A DNA stretch of 64,000 bases from Polynucleobacter necessarius. GTDB taxonomy: Bacteria > Pseudomonadota > Gammaproteobacteria > Burkholderiales > Burkholderiaceae. Position 1 is the first letter of the stretch, and each line of letters begins with the position of its first letter. Below are positions 38,205 through 48,856 of this stretch, in pieces. The stretch lies in the NCBI RefSeq assembly GCF_900095215.1, contig NZ_LT606949.1, forward strand, positions 628,709 to 692,708, written 5' to 3'. Both the position numbers and the translations under genes were made by a program. The notes under the pieces were generated by a model that saw only the letters and a program-made list of their open reading frames with translations, made no database searches and had not been told where the DNA came from.

Positions 38205-39614
38205 ATGTCTCGTACGCTTTATGACAAATTGTGGGATGACCACGTTGTTTACTCGGAAGAAGATGGCACAGCTACGATCTACATTGATCGTCAGCTGCTG
38301 CATGAGGTCACTAGCCCTCAGGCATTTGAAAGTTTGAATTTGGCTGGCCGTCCAGTTTGGCGCATTTCCGCCAATTTGGCGGTATCTGATCACAACGTAC
38401 CAACGACCGATCGTTCAGAAGGCATTGCTGACCCAATCTCCAAGCTGCAAGTGGATACCTTGGATCAAAACTGCGATGCCTTTGGCATTACTCAATACAA
38501 GATGAACGATACCCGTCAAGGGATTGTTCACGTCATTGGACCAGAGCAGGGCGCAACTTTGCCTGGCATGACAGTAGTCTGTGGTGATTCTCATACCAGT
38601 ACTCATGGCGCCTTTGGTGCTTTGGCGTTTGGTATCGGTACGTCCGAAGTTGAACACGTTTTAGCTACCCAAACCTTGCTCATGAAAAAGAGCAAGAACA
38701 TGTTGGTAAGAGTTGAAGGCCGCTTACAGCCAGGTTCAACTGCTAAAGATATCGTGCTTGCTGTGATCGACAAGATTGGTACGGCAGGTGGCACCGGTTA
38801 CACCATTGAGTTCGCTGGCGAAGCGATTCGCAATTTTTCGATGGAAGGTCGCATGACCATTTGTAACATGGCAATTGAAGCAGGCGCTCGTTCTGGCTTA
38901 GTTGCCGTAGATGAGACAACGATTGAATACATTCAAGGTCGTCCATACGCGCCTAAGGGTCCTGCTATGTTGCAAGCCTTGCAATATTGGAGAACCTTGC
39001 ACTCTGATCCTGATGCGAAGTTTGATGCTGTCGTTGAATTGCGCGCAGAGGAAATTGCGCCACAGGTGACTTGGGGTACTTCTCCAGAGATGGTGCTTGC
39101 GATTAGTGATCGTGTGCCTGATCCAGAAAAAGAGCGTGATCCCAATAAACGCTCAGCAATGGAGCGTGCTTTGGAGTACATGAATCTTGTGCCAAATACG
39201 CCATTGAGCAGCATCTCTGTAGATAAAGTGTTTATTGGCTCATGTACTAATAGTCGTATTGAAGATATGCGCGCTGCTGCCAAGGTGGTGGACCGCTTAG
39301 GCAAGAAAGTGGCGGCGAATGTGAAGTTAGCATTGGTTGTGCCTGGTTCGGGATTGGTGAAAGCCCAAGCGGAACGCGAAGGTTTGGACCGCATATTTAA
39401 GGCCGCTGGCTTTGAGTGGCGTGAGCCAGGTTGTTCGATGTGCTTGGCAATGAATGCGGATCGTTTAGAGCCTGGCGAGCGCTGTGCATCTACCTCTAAC
39501 CGTAACTTTGAAGGTCGCCAAGGCAATGGTGGTCTCACCCATTTAGTCAGTCCTGCGATGGCCGCCGCTGCGGCAATTGAAGGTCACTTCGTTGATGTTC
39601 GTAAGATTTCATAA
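38205..39614 (+). CDS. leuC: 3-isopropylmalate dehydratase, large subunit
   Basis: Aconitase-family enzyme isomerising 2- to 3-isopropylmalate in leucine synthesis, with LeuD. The three [4Fe-4S] cysteines sit in [15 protein letters not shown] and [33 protein letters not shown] and [16 protein letters not shown] are also typical. 469 residues, normal. Seventeen bases after gltA; first of leuC-entericidin-leuD-leuB. Intact. Confidence 0.97.
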   Translation: MSRTLYDKLWDDHVVYSEEDGTATIYIDRQLLHEVTSPQAFESLNLAGRPVWRISANLAVSDHNVPTTDRSEGIADPISKLQVDTLDQNCDAFGITQYKMNDTRQGIVHVIGPEQGATLPGMTVVCGDSHTSTHGAFGALAFGIGTSEVEHVLATQTLLMKKSKNMLVRVEGRLQPGSTAKDIVLAVIDKIGTAGGTGYTIEFAGEAIRNFSMEGRMTICNMAIEAGARSGLVAVDETTIEYIQGRPYAPKGPAMLQALQYWRTLHSDPDAKFDAVVELRAEEIAPQVTWGTSPEMVLAISDRVPDPEKERDPNKRSAMERALEYMNLVPNTPLSSISVDKVFIGSCTNSRIEDMRAAAKVVDRLGKKVAANVKLALVVPGSGLVKAQAEREGLDRIFKAAGFEWREPGCSMCLAMNADRLEPGERCASTSNRNFEGRQGNGGLTHLVSPAMAAAAAIEGHFVDVRKIS

Positions 39615-39626
39615 GGAAACCGATTA

Positions 39627-39833
39627 ATGACATTTGCTTCACTCTCCTTAATTTCCAAATTAGCAATCGTTGGCATTGCTGGCATCATTATTTCTGTATG
39701 CAGTAGCACAATGGAGGGCGTTGGTAAGGATCTGCAAAACATGGGCTCCTCTATGGGTGGCTCCGGCAATTCACAACAAAGTAATCAATCTAAAACTAAG
39801 GGTAAAGACGTTGTCGTTACTCCAGTGAAGTAA
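39627..39833 (+). CDS. Entericidin-like small protein with an atypical lipobox
   Basis: A 68-residue protein with a hydrophobic N-terminus (LAIVGIAGIIISVCSS) and the entericidin motif STMEGVGKDLQNMGSSMGG, followed by a polar Ser/Lys tail. Entericidins are small envelope lipoproteins with toxin/antitoxin-like roles in E. coli. In Burkholderiales one often sits between leuC and leuD, as here. The expected lipobox (small residue before Cys, e.g. LSGC) reads ISVC with Val at -1, so lipidation may fail; a GGA/GCA to GTA change would explain it. Confidence 0.75.
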   Translation: MTFASLSLISKLAIVGIAGIIISVCSSTMEGVGKDLQNMGSSMGGSGNSQQSNQSKTKGKDVVVTPVK

Positions 39834-39858
39834 ATAAATTAGAGTCAAAGTCAGAATC

Positions 39859-40506
39859 ATGGAAAAATTTACGGTATACAAAGGTTTAGTTGCTCCGCTT
39901 AATCGCGAGAACGTGGATACCGATGCCATCATTCCAAAACAGTTTTTAAAATCCATCAAGAAGACGGGCTTTGGTCAAAACCTTTTTGATGAATGGCGCT
40001 ATTTAGATCATGGTGAGCCAGGTCAAGATTGCAGCACTCGTCCAGTTAATCCAGACTTTGTATTGAATCAACCGCGTTATAAAGGCGCTGGAATTCTGTT
40101 GGCCCGTAAAAATTTTGGATGCGGTAGTTCTCGTGAGCATGCTCCTTGGGCCTTGGATCAATTTGGCTTTAGAGCAGTGATTGCGCCTAGTTTTGCAGAT
40201 ATCTTTTACAACAACTGCTTCAACAATGGTGTTTTACCCATTGTTTTGACCGAAATGCAGGTAGATCATCTTTTTAATGAAACCCAGGTATTTAGTGGCT
40301 ATCAATTAACCATTGACCTTGAGGCTCAGCAGGTGATTGCCCCCGATGGCACTGCCTATAGCTTCGATGTAGCCCCTTTTAGAAAGTATTGCCTCCTTAA
40401 CGGCTTGGACGATATTGGCTTAACACTCCAATATGCAGATAAAATCAAGGCTTATGAAGCTGAGCGCATCCTGAAGATGCCTTGGCTTGCGACACAATTG
40501 CCGTAA
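39859..40506 (+). CDS. leuD: 3-isopropylmalate dehydratase, small subunit
   Basis: Swivel-domain partner of LeuC. The 215 residues show [16 protein letters not shown], the active-site loop [15 protein letters not shown], and [14 protein letters not shown]. Intact. It lies 25 bases downstream of the entericidin gene and 23 before leuB, clearly within the leu operon. Confidence 0.96.
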   Translation: MEKFTVYKGLVAPLNRENVDTDAIIPKQFLKSIKKTGFGQNLFDEWRYLDHGEPGQDCSTRPVNPDFVLNQPRYKGAGILLARKNFGCGSSREHAPWALDQFGFRAVIAPSFADIFYNNCFNNGVLPIVLTEMQVDHLFNETQVFSGYQLTIDLEAQQVIAPDGTAYSFDVAPFRKYCLLNGLDDIGLTLQYADKIKAYEAERILKMPWLATQLP

Positions 40507-40529
40507 TTTCGTTGATTTAAAGGCTTTTC

Positions 40530-41600
40530 ATGAAAATTGCAGTTCTACCGGGCGATGGTATCGGCCCGGAAATTGTTGCTCAAGCCGTTCGAGTGCTACA
40601 AGCCCTTGGCCAAAAATTTGATCTAGAAGAAGCTCCAGTAGGTGGTGCCGCATACGATATCGCTGGACATCCTTTGCCGCCAACTACCTTGGAGTTGGCA
40701 AAAAAAGCTGATGCTATTTTGTTTGGCGCTGTAGGTGATTGGAAGTACGACACACTCGCGCGCGAATTGCGCCCGGAGCAGGCTATCTTGGGTTTGCGTA
40801 AGCACCTCGAGTTATTTGCTAATTTTAGACCGGCGATTTGCTATCCAGAACTTACGGCCGCATCGAGTCTGAATCCTGAAATTATTGGTGGCTTAGATAT
40901 TCTGATTGTGCGCGAACTCAATGGCGACATCTATTTCGGTCAGCCTCGTGGCATTCGCACTTGCGAGTTGCCTTTGTTTAAAGGCGCGCGCGAAGGCTTT
41001 GACACCATGCACTATAGCGAGCCAGAAGTGGAGCGTATTGGTCGCGTTGCGTTTGAGGCGGCACGTAAGCGTGGCAAGAAAGTGTGTAGCGTTGATAAGG
41101 CGAATGTCCTGGAGACTTCGCAGCTCTGGCGTGAAGTGATGATTCGGATTTCCAAAGAATATCCAGATGTTGAGTTGTCCCATATGTATGTGGACAACGC
41201 GGCAATGCAATTGGTGAAGGCGCCTAAGGCGTTTGACGTTGTGGTGACCGGTAACTTGTTTGGCGACATCCTCTCGGATGAGGCTGCTATGTTGACAGGC
41301 TCTATTGGAATGTTGCCATCCGCCTCTTTGGATAAAAATAATAAAGGCCTGTATGAACCAAGTCATGGTTCAGCATCTGATATCGCCGGCAAAGGCATCG
41401 CCAATCCATTGGCAACCATCTTATCTGCTGCAATGATGCTGCGTTATTCTTTGGGCATGCCTGCGGAGGCGGACCGGATTGAAAAGGCTGTACAGAAAGT
41501 ATTGGCGCAAGGGTTGCGTACTGCCGATATTTATACCAATGGCACGAAAAAAGTATCAACAGTTGAAATGGGCGATGCTGTATTTGCAGCGCTGGCTTAA
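40530..41600 (+). CDS. leuB: 3-isopropylmalate dehydrogenase
   Basis: Oxidative decarboxylation giving the leucine keto-acid precursor. The 356 residues show [38 protein letters not shown], the catalytic Lys/Asp region [42 protein letters not shown] and [17 protein letters not shown]. Intact end of the leu operon; asd follows after 53 bases. Confidence 0.97.
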   Translation: MKIAVLPGDGIGPEIVAQAVRVLQALGQKFDLEEAPVGGAAYDIAGHPLPPTTLELAKKADAILFGAVGDWKYDTLARELRPEQAILGLRKHLELFANFRPAICYPELTAASSLNPEIIGGLDILIVRELNGDIYFGQPRGIRTCELPLFKGAREGFDTMHYSEPEVERIGRVAFEAARKRGKKVCSVDKANVLETSQLWREVMIRISKEYPDVELSHMYVDNAAMQLVKAPKAFDVVVTGNLFGDILSDEAAMLTGSIGMLPSASLDKNNKGLYEPSHGSASDIAGKGIANPLATILSAAMMLRYSLGMPAEADRIEKAVQKVLAQGLRTADIYTNGTKKVSTVEMGDAVFAALA

Positions 41601-41653
41601 ACAGTAATTCACAATCTTATTGAAGAAAACAAATTCACTAGATAGCTAACATC

Positions 41654-42811
41654 ATGGCAAATACAAATACACCTTTGGTTGGTTTAGTTGGCTGGCGCGG
41701 TATGGTTGGTAGCGTTCTCATGGAGAGAATGCTGGCCGAGAAAGATTTCGATTTCATTGAGCCGTTATTTTTTAGCGCTAGCCAAGCGGGTGGTGAAGTG
41801 CCGCTTCTCAATGGTCACAAAGTAAATAAAAGCGAAAGTACTTTGCAAGATGCGAATGATATCAAAGCATTGTCACGTTGCGACAGCATCCTCACTTGCC
41901 AAGGCGGCGATTACACCAACGATATTTTCCCTAAGCTGCGTGCATCAGGGTGGAATGGTCATTGGATTGATGCCGCTAGCGCTTTGCGTATGAAAGATGA
42001 CGCTGTATTGGTTCTGGATCCAGTTAATCGCCCGGTGATTGATAAAGCTTTAGCTGCTGGGGGTAAGAATTGGATTGGTGTCAATTGCACTGTGAGTTTG
42101 ATGATGATGGCTATGGGTGGTTTGGTTAAGGCTGATATGGTTGAGTGGATCAGTGCCATGACATATCAAGCCGCTTCTGGTGCTGGAGCGCAAAACATGC
42201 GCGAATTGCTCCTGCAAATGGGTGCCTTGCGCGATAGCGTTGCTACTGAGCTGGCTGACCCTTCTTCATGGATTTTGGGTATTGATCGCAAGGTCACAGA
42301 GACATTGCGTTCTGCTGATTTTCCGAAAAAGAATTTCCGCAATACTGCATTGGCAGGAAGTTTGATTCCTTGGATCGATGTGCCTGTCGAAAATGGGCAA
42401 ACTAAAGAGGAGTGGAAGGGTGGTGCTGAGTTCAATAAGATCTTGGGTCGCCCTGCATTCCGTACGCCCGACAGTATTCCAATCGATGGTTTATGTGTGC
42501 GCGTAGGCGCGATGCGTTGCCATTCACAAGGTTTGACTGTAAAGCTCAAAAAAGATATTCCCCTTACAGAGATTGAAGCAATTTTGGCTGCCGATAATCA
42601 GTGGGTCAAAGTAGTGCCAAATGATCGCGAAACAACTGAACGTGATTTATCTCCAGCAGCTATTAGCGGCACATTGACTGTGCCTATTGGCCGTTTGCAT
42701 AAGATGGCAATGGGGCCGGAGTACTTGAGCGCTTTTACGGTTGGTGATCAGCTCTTATGGGGTGCCGCCGAACCATTACGCCGCATGTTGCGCATTTTGC
42801 TTGAGAAATAA
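41654..42811 (+). CDS. asd: Aspartate-semialdehyde dehydrogenase
   Basis: Reduces aspartyl phosphate on the path to lysine, diaminopimelate, threonine and methionine. The 385 residues are of the long Gram-negative type. It shows the NADP loop [18 protein letters not shown], the catalytic Cys in [27 protein letters not shown], and the His region [20 protein letters not shown]. Intact; 11 bases before fimV. Confidence 0.96.
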   Translation: MANTNTPLVGLVGWRGMVGSVLMERMLAEKDFDFIEPLFFSASQAGGEVPLLNGHKVNKSESTLQDANDIKALSRCDSILTCQGGDYTNDIFPKLRASGWNGHWIDAASALRMKDDAVLVLDPVNRPVIDKALAAGGKNWIGVNCTVSLMMMAMGGLVKADMVEWISAMTYQAASGAGAQNMRELLLQMGALRDSVATELADPSSWILGIDRKVTETLRSADFPKKNFRNTALAGSLIPWIDVPVENGQTKEEWKGGAEFNKILGRPAFRTPDSIPIDGLCVRVGAMRCHSQGLTVKLKKDIPLTEIEAILAADNQWVKVVPNDRETTERDLSPAAISGTLTVPIGRLHKMAMGPEYLSAFTVGDQLLWGAAEPLRRMLRILLEK

Positions 42812-42822
42812 ATTTACCGTTT

Positions 42823-44217
42823 ATGATTCGCATTAACCAGCTGGGTGTAAGACTGCTTTGTTTTGCCCTGCTTGGCTGGTCATCGGTTGCTGGCGCTATC
42901 TCGCTGGGCGCTCCGCAGCTGCAGTCTCGCCCTGTCGAGCAAGTGCGAGTTGAAATTCCGATTCGAGTTGGCGCGGAAGAGCAGAGTGCTTTGTCTAGCC
43001 TGAATGTCGCAATGCCTAATAAGGCTGCATATGAGCGTTTAGGCATTTCGCAAAAGATATTGTCTTTAAATCCGCAGGCGATGGTGTATCACAATCGCCA
43101 AGAGCAGTTGATGGGATTGGTCGAGACGGTTGATTCAGTGCCCATGACAGATGATCCATTTTTAGATGTCTTGGTCAATCTCAGTTGGTCTAGTGGAATC
43201 CTTACGCAAACATTCACTTTACTGCTGGGTGATGCGCAAAAGATCACAGTGAAGCCTGGACCAACTTTGTCTGCGATTGCGGGGATTATTGCCCCCCAGG
43301 TAGATGGCGCTACCCTCGATCAAACCATGATGGCTTTGTATAAGGCTAATCCAGATGCATTTGCCAGTGGCAGCATCAATCGCTTAGCTGCGGGCGCTGA
43401 GCTAACTAAGTCCAGTCAGGCTTTATTGCGATTGATTAGTCCGGCGGAGGCAAATCAGTTTGTCGCCGATGCAAACGAACAGTGGCGTCAAGAGCATGGT
43501 GATAAAGATGATGCCACGGGATCATCCAAGTCAGCCAACTCCAAAGCATCTGATGCATCTCTCAAGGATCGACTGAAGATTGGATCAAGCGCCGATGGCA
43601 ATGAGCAGGAGCGTCGCTACACAGAAGAGCTGGTCGCCCAAGAGAAGATGCTTGAGCAAACCAAAGCGCGCGTAGCCGAGTTAGAGCAAAATATTGCCGA
43701 TCTGCAAAAACTCTTGGACAAATCTAAAGAGAAGAAAGCGGTAGAGAATAATTTTGGTTTGGGTGGATTTGACCCCGCCATTCTGGCAGTTGCTTTAATT
43801 GGATTAACTGGATTGTTGCTCTGGGGCTTGGCGCGCAATGCTCGCCGCTCTGAGGTGACGGGCTTTCAAGCGCAAGTTCATCACACAGGCAAAGAAGAGA
43901 AGCATCCAGAAGAAAAACCTGCAGCAGGAGCGCATTTTGAAATGCCAGCTCGCGCTAAGGCATTGTTTGAAGGAATTGATCTTGATCTTTCAAAGCCTGC
44001 AAAAGAAGTGCCAGCAACAATTCCCCCTGTAGCCAATCCTTTGGCTGATACCTTGCGCGTTAAATTGAATTTAGCGCGTGCCTACATCACGATTGAAGAC
44101 TTTTCTGCTGCGAAGAAATCTCTGGATGAAGTGCTTCGCATCAGCAACTCTATTGATCCGGAGATCACCATTGAAGCGCAGGGCTTGCTCGCGGAAATTT
44201 CGCATCGCAATACCTAA
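42823..44217 (+). CDS. fimV: FimV-like inner-membrane protein
   Basis: FimV is a peptidoglycan-binding polar scaffold for type IV pili in Pseudomonas. The 464 residues show a signal peptide (LLCFALLGWSSVAGA) and the FimV N-domain (ISLGAPQLQSRPVEQVRVEI). A LysM-like domain follows (VKPGPTLSAIAGIIAPQ, MMALYKANPDAFASGSINRL), then a coiled coil (about residues 265-305), one membrane helix (AILAVALIGLTGLLLWGLA) and a C-terminal TPR-like FimV motif (VKLNLARAYITIEDFSAAKK). Much shorter than the roughly 900 residues of Pseudomonas FimV, chiefly in the cytoplasmic linker. The asd-fimV-truA order is conserved. Confidence 0.85.
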   Translation: MIRINQLGVRLLCFALLGWSSVAGAISLGAPQLQSRPVEQVRVEIPIRVGAEEQSALSSLNVAMPNKAAYERLGISQKILSLNPQAMVYHNRQEQLMGLVETVDSVPMTDDPFLDVLVNLSWSSGILTQTFTLLLGDAQKITVKPGPTLSAIAGIIAPQVDGATLDQTMMALYKANPDAFASGSINRLAAGAELTKSSQALLRLISPAEANQFVADANEQWRQEHGDKDDATGSSKSANSKASDASLKDRLKIGSSADGNEQERRYTEELVAQEKMLEQTKARVAELEQNIADLQKLLDKSKEKKAVENNFGLGGFDPAILAVALIGLTGLLLWGLARNARRSEVTGFQAQVHHTGKEEKHPEEKPAAGAHFEMPARAKALFEGIDLDLSKPAKEVPATIPPVANPLADTLRVKLNLARAYITIEDFSAAKKSLDEVLRISNSIDPEITIEAQGLLAEISHRNT

Positions 44218-44220
44218 ATC

Positions 44221-45063
44221 ATGCGTATAGCCCTTGGCCTTCAGTATGACGGCAGCCTCTATTCCGGCTGGCAAACGCAGGTCAATCAAAACACAGTTCA
44301 AGACGAATTAGAAAAAGCCATTTCTGCCTTTGTTGGTGAGCAAGCTTGTGCAGTTCAGCCCATACAAACGATCACCGCAGGTAGAACCGATGCCGGAGTT
44401 CATGCTTTAGGGCAGGTTGTGCATTTTGATACCAATGTCGAGCGTGAAGATTTCTCATGGGTGAGGGGGGTGAACTCTTTTCTGCCGCCATCGATTGTGG
44501 TGAACTGGGCAAAGCCAGCGAGTGATGAATTCAGTGCGCGCTTCTCGGCTTACGAGCGTGAATATATTTATGCACTACAAGCTGGGCCCTGTCGTTCCCC
44601 AATGGCCCATGCTCGCGCAGGATATTTAATGTTGCCGCCAAATCAGTGGTTGGATGTTGAGGCCATGAAAAAATCGGCTCAGTGTGTAATTGGCGAACAT
44701 GACTTCAGCTCATTTCGCTCTTCCGAGTGTCAGAGCAAGACGCCGGTGAAAACCATTTATTCCATCGATATTATTTCCGAGCAGCCGTGGTTGTATTTCA
44801 GGATTCGTGGCAATGCTTTTTTACAGCACATGATCCGCAATGTAGTCGGTTGCTTTTTGCAAATTGGACAAGGTAGACAAAAGTCGGAATGGATGGCGGA
44901 AGTGCTGGCTGCTAAGAACAGGCAGATTGCTGCTCCAACATTTATGGCTGATGGACTTTATTTGGTCAAAATTACTTATCCTGAGGAATTTGCTATTCCT
45001 CAGCCATGGCTGGAAAATTCCTGGCTACCAGCCCAGGTCGCTGGCAAGCAAAAGAAAGAGTAA
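44221..45063 (+). CDS. truA: tRNA pseudouridine(38-40) synthase
   Basis: Modifies U38-U40 in the anticodon arm. The 280 residues show [17 protein letters not shown], the catalytic Asp in [27 protein letters not shown], and [20 protein letters not shown]. Starts 4 bases after fimV stops. Intact. Confidence 0.96.
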   Translation: MRIALGLQYDGSLYSGWQTQVNQNTVQDELEKAISAFVGEQACAVQPIQTITAGRTDAGVHALGQVVHFDTNVEREDFSWVRGVNSFLPPSIVVNWAKPASDEFSARFSAYEREYIYALQAGPCRSPMAHARAGYLMLPPNQWLDVEAMKKSAQCVIGEHDFSSFRSSECQSKTPVKTIYSIDIISEQPWLYFRIRGNAFLQHMIRNVVGCFLQIGQGRQKSEWMAEVLAAKNRQIAAPTFMADGLYLVKITYPEEFAIPQPWLENSWLPAQVAGKQKKE

Positions 45064-45098
45064 AAGAAATAGTGTGCCTCAGGCCTTATCATTCATTT

Positions 45099-45773
45099 AT
45101 GGGCTTACTGACATATTCTCCGGGCCGTACTAGGGTCAAAATTTGCGGTTTAAAGACGGCCACTGACATCGATTCTGCAGTTTCTGCAGGGGTGGATGCG
45201 GTGGGTTTTGTCTTTTACCCACCCAGCGTGCGGGCTGTAAGCCCTAATATTGCTGCCCAGCTGATTTCTAGGCTTCCAGCAGGGGTAGACGCAGTTGGTC
45301 TCGTTGTAAACGCTACAGATGAGCAATTTGGCGCTATTCGGGCTGCTGCCTCGATCACTTTATGGCAGTTTCATGGGGATGAGACCCCAGAACGCTGCGC
45401 TCAGCTAGCTGTAGGTGAGCCCTGGGTAAAGGCTGCCCGCGTAGGAGCTGGCTTCGCTTTTGATGAATTTTCCCTACAATATGACCATGCAAATGCTTTT
45501 CTGCTGGATGCCCTTGTCGAGGGATATGGTGGCGGAGGCGTTCCTTTTGATTGGCAAGGAATTCCACAGACATGGGTAAGCGAAAACGCGCCTCGGGTCG
45601 TTTTGAGTGGTGGATTGAACGCGCACAACGTGGGCGAGGCGATTGCTCGTCTGCATCCTTGTGCGGTTGACGTCTCTAGTGGCGTTGAAAGCAGTAGGGG
45701 TGTGAAAGATCCTGCGATTATGACTGAGGTTGTAAAAGCGGTCCGCGCAGCAGATGCGCAATCATCATCCTAA
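45099..45773 (+). CDS. trpF: Phosphoribosylanthranilate isomerase
   Basis: Amadori isomerisation in tryptophan synthesis. The ATG at 45099 was chosen because the fold starts directly after it (RVKICGLKTATDIDSAV); the open frame extends back into truA but is not needed. The 224 residues show the catalytic Cys in KICGL, VGFVFYPPSVRAV, and the Asp in CAVDVSSGVESSRGVKDP. First of trpF-trpB-trpA. Intact. Confidence 0.94.
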   Translation: MGLLTYSPGRTRVKICGLKTATDIDSAVSAGVDAVGFVFYPPSVRAVSPNIAAQLISRLPAGVDAVGLVVNATDEQFGAIRAAASITLWQFHGDETPERCAQLAVGEPWVKAARVGAGFAFDEFSLQYDHANAFLLDALVEGYGGGGVPFDWQGIPQTWVSENAPRVVLSGGLNAHNVGEAIARLHPCAVDVSSGVESSRGVKDPAIMTEVVKAVRAADAQSSS

Positions 45774-45806
45774 TAATTTGCTGTAGATAAATCAAAAGAG
45801 GTAGCT

Positions 45807-47000
45807 ATGTACGACAAGCCAGATGCACGAGGACATTTTGGTCCTTACGGCGGCGTGTTTGTTTCTGAGACATTGATGTATGCGTTAGATGAGCTTAAAG
45901 AGACCTACGCTAAATATCAACATGATCCAGAATTTATCGAAGAGTTTCACTACGAGTTAAAACACTTTGTGGGTAGACCATCCCCGGTTTATCACGCGAA
46001 GCGTTGGAGTGAAATGCTTGGTGGTGCGCAGATCTATCTCAAGCGTGAAGATTTAAATCACACTGGCGCCCACAAGATCAATAACGTCATTGGTCAAGCA
46101 ATGCTGGCTAAACGGATGGGTAAGTCACGCATCATTGCTGAAACTGGTGCTGGTCAACATGGCGTTGGTACGGCGACTATCTGCGCGCGTTTCGGCTTAG
46201 ATTGCACGGTATACCAGGGCGCAGTTGATGTCGCTCGTCAAGCACAAAACGTATTCCGCATGAAATTACTTGGGGCTAAGGTTGTTCCAGTGGAGTCAGG
46301 CACCAAAACTTTAAAAGACGCGCTCAATGAAGTGATGCGTGATTGGGTAACCAACGTTGATAACACTTTCTACATTATTGGCACTGTTTCTGGTCCCCAT
46401 CCTTACCCAATGATGGTGAGGGATTTCCAAAGCGTGATTGGTGAAGAGTGCAAGGTGCAGATGCCGGAGATGACCGGTCGTCAACCCGACTATGTTTTAG
46501 CTTGTGTTGGTGGTGGCTCTAACGCGATGGGTATTTTCTATCCATATATCGATTTCCCTGAAGTCAAGCTTGTTGGTGTTGAAGCAGCTGGACACGGTTT
46601 GGGAAGTGGGTTGCATTCGGCAGCGTTATGTGTCGGCAAGCCTGGCGTATTGTATGGTAACCGTACTTACTTATTGCAAGATGAGAATGGTCAGATTTCT
46701 GAGACCCATTCTGTTTCGGCTGGGATGGACTATCCAGGTGTTGGCCCTGAGCATGCTTGGTTAAAAGATTCTGGCCGCGCTGATTATGTGGCGATTACGG
46801 ATGAAGAAGCACTTCAAGCCTTTCATGATTGCTGTCGTATCGAAGGCATCATTCCGGCGCTAGAGTCATCCCATGCGATTGCCTATGCTTGCAAGTTGGC
46901 TAAGACCTTGCCAAAAGACAAGACTATCTTGGTTAATCTTTCTGGTCGTGGCGACAAAGATATGGATACCGTTGCGCAAGCAACGGGTTCAGAAGGCTAA
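45807..47000 (+). CDS. trpB: Tryptophan synthase beta chain
   Basis: PLP enzyme joining indole and serine. The 397 residues show the PLP lysine in [28 protein letters not shown], the phosphate loop [14 protein letters not shown], and [13 protein letters not shown] near the end. AGAGG precedes the ATG. Intact; followed by trpA. Confidence 0.97.
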   Translation: MYDKPDARGHFGPYGGVFVSETLMYALDELKETYAKYQHDPEFIEEFHYELKHFVGRPSPVYHAKRWSEMLGGAQIYLKREDLNHTGAHKINNVIGQAMLAKRMGKSRIIAETGAGQHGVGTATICARFGLDCTVYQGAVDVARQAQNVFRMKLLGAKVVPVESGTKTLKDALNEVMRDWVTNVDNTFYIIGTVSGPHPYPMMVRDFQSVIGEECKVQMPEMTGRQPDYVLACVGGGSNAMGIFYPYIDFPEVKLVGVEAAGHGLGSGLHSAALCVGKPGVLYGNRTYLLQDENGQISETHSVSAGMDYPGVGPEHAWLKDSGRADYVAITDEEALQAFHDCCRIEGIIPALESSHAIAYACKLAKTLPKDKTILVNLSGRGDKDMDTVAQATGSEG

Positions 47001-47049
47001 ACAAAACAGAAGAACAAGAATAAGCGAAAGTAAGAATAGAAAAATAGCC

Positions 47050-47847
47050 ATGTCAAAAATTACCGCGCTCTTTAAGGAGCTAAAAGCAACTGGTAAAAAA
47101 GGATTGATTCCTTTTATTACTGCGGGCGATCCTGATCCCAAGCAAACCGTCGAACTCATGCACGCATTGGTGCGTGGTGGATCAAGCGTGATTGAGTTAG
47201 GTGTACCTTTTTCGGATCCCATGGCTGATGGTCCAGTAATTCAGCGATCGTCTGAGCGTGCGTTAACGCATGGCGTGACTTTGCATGACTCTCTCGAGAT
47301 GGTGAAAGAGTTCCGCAAGAAAGACGCAAACACGCCAGTGGTATTGATGGGTTATGCAAATCCAGTTGAGCAAATGGGAGCAGAGCGTTTTGCTACTGAA
47401 GCAAAGGCGGCTGGATTGGATGGTGTTTTAGTTGTGGATTACCCTCCAGAAGAGTGTGTGGATTTTGCTGCTCGTATGCGTGTTGCTGGCATTGACCCGA
47501 TTTTCTTATTGGCGCCGACTTCATCCCATGAGCGTATTAAGGAGGCGGCCAAAATAGCTTCTGGTTATATTTATTACGTTTCTATGCGTGGGGTCACGGG
47601 AGCATCCCACCTTAATACCCAAGATGTAGCTAGTATCATCCCCAAAATCCGTGAAGAAACCGATATTCCGATTGCTGTTGGATTTGGGATTAGCGATGCC
47701 GCTAGCGCCAAGGCGGTATCCGCTAGCGCTGATGCGGTGGTAATTGGCAGTCGAATTATTCGCCTTTTAGAGGATGCGCGCCCGGGGCAGGCAGTACAAT
47801 CACTGGAAACCTTCATTCGTGAGATTCGTGATGAATTGGATAGTTAA
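47050..47847 (+). CDS. trpA: Tryptophan synthase alpha chain
   Basis: Cleaves indole-3-glycerol phosphate to indole. The ATG at 47050 ([20 protein letters not shown]) was chosen, since the longer frame runs back through trpB. The 265 residues match the family, with the catalytic Glu in [17 protein letters not shown], the Asp in [23 protein letters not shown], and the phosphate site [14 protein letters not shown]. The 49-base gap after trpB is A-rich. Intact. Confidence 0.95.
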   Translation: MSKITALFKELKATGKKGLIPFITAGDPDPKQTVELMHALVRGGSSVIELGVPFSDPMADGPVIQRSSERALTHGVTLHDSLEMVKEFRKKDANTPVVLMGYANPVEQMGAERFATEAKAAGLDGVLVVDYPPEECVDFAARMRVAGIDPIFLLAPTSSHERIKEAAKIASGYIYYVSMRGVTGASHLNTQDVASIIPKIREETDIPIAVGFGISDAASAKAVSASADAVVIGSRIIRLLEDARPGQAVQSLETFIREIRDELDS

Positions 47848-47852
47848 AACTA

Positions 47853-48740
47853 ATGAGCTGGATAGATAAATTACTCCCACCCCAAATTCAACATACTGAT
47901 CCTGCAAATCGCAAATCAGTACCAGAAGGATTGTGGGTTAAATGCCCTGGTTGCGAAACTGTTCTCTATAGCACGGACATTGAAGCCAATTTATCGGTTT
48001 GCCCAAAATGCAGTCACCATATGCGTATCGGTGCGCGCTTGCGTTTGGAAAGTTTGTTGGATGAAAAAGGACGCCATGAAATCGGCGCAGATATTTATCC
48101 AACAGACCCACTGCAATTTAAAGACTCCAAAAAATATCCAGATCGCATTAAGGAGGCAAACGACGCCTCTGGCGAATCTGAAGCATTGATCGTCATGAGC
48201 GGCAAGATCGAAGCGATTCCTGTAGTGGCAGCCTGCTTTGAGTTTCAATACATGGGCGGATCAATGGGTTCCGTAGTGGGTGAGCGTTTTGCCCGCGGTG
48301 TTCAAGAAGCGAACAATAAGCAGTGTGCCTTTATTTGTGTCACTGCTACTGGCGGCGCTCGTATGCAAGAGAGTTTGCTGTCACTTTTTCAGATGGCCAA
48401 GACCAATTCCATGTTGACCTTGCTGGCCAAAAAACGCCTGCCTTACATTAGTGTTCTTACAGACCCAACCATGGGTGGTATTTCAGCAAGCTTTGCTTTC
48501 ATGGGTGATGTGGTGATGGCTGAACCAAAGGCTTTGATTGGTTTTGCTGGTCCACGCGTGATCGAGAAGACTGTGCGTGAAAAGTTGCCTGAAGGCTTCC
48601 AACGTTCTGAATTCCTGATGCAAAAGGGTGGCATTGACATGATTGTTGATCGTCGCCAAATGCGCGGAAAGATCGCTCGTCTCTTGGCTTTGTTGCAAAA
48701 GCTTCCAGAGCCTGCGATATCGGGTAGCGCAGTCATTTAA
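47853..48740 (+). CDS. accD: Acetyl-CoA carboxylase carboxyltransferase subunit beta
   Basis: Beta half of the carboxyltransferase making malonyl-CoA for fatty acids. The N-terminal zinc ribbon is CPGC ... CPKC (residues about 31-53), then the crotonase-like core: [62 protein letters not shown]. 295 residues. The order trpA-accD-folC is common in proteobacteria. Intact. Confidence 0.96.
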   Translation: MSWIDKLLPPQIQHTDPANRKSVPEGLWVKCPGCETVLYSTDIEANLSVCPKCSHHMRIGARLRLESLLDEKGRHEIGADIYPTDPLQFKDSKKYPDRIKEANDASGESEALIVMSGKIEAIPVVAACFEFQYMGGSMGSVVGERFARGVQEANNKQCAFICVTATGGARMQESLLSLFQMAKTNSMLTLLAKKRLPYISVLTDPTMGGISASFAFMGDVVMAEPKALIGFAGPRVIEKTVREKLPEGFQRSEFLMQKGGIDMIVDRRQMRGKIARLLALLQKLPEPAISGSAVI

Positions 48741-48856
48741 GCGCTTGAGCTCAGCCCACCAAGCCCCATATATTTTCTAGCCTAGAGGCTTTTCTTAGCC
48801 ACCTCGAGACTGCTCCCCCTATTGGTATCGATAGGGGTCTTGAGCGCATTAATCGC

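Noticed and set aside
38933..39538. A 201-residue minus-strand frame inside leuC
   Set aside because: It is the reverse-strand shadow of a well-conserved leuC segment, with no ribosome site and no family resemblance.
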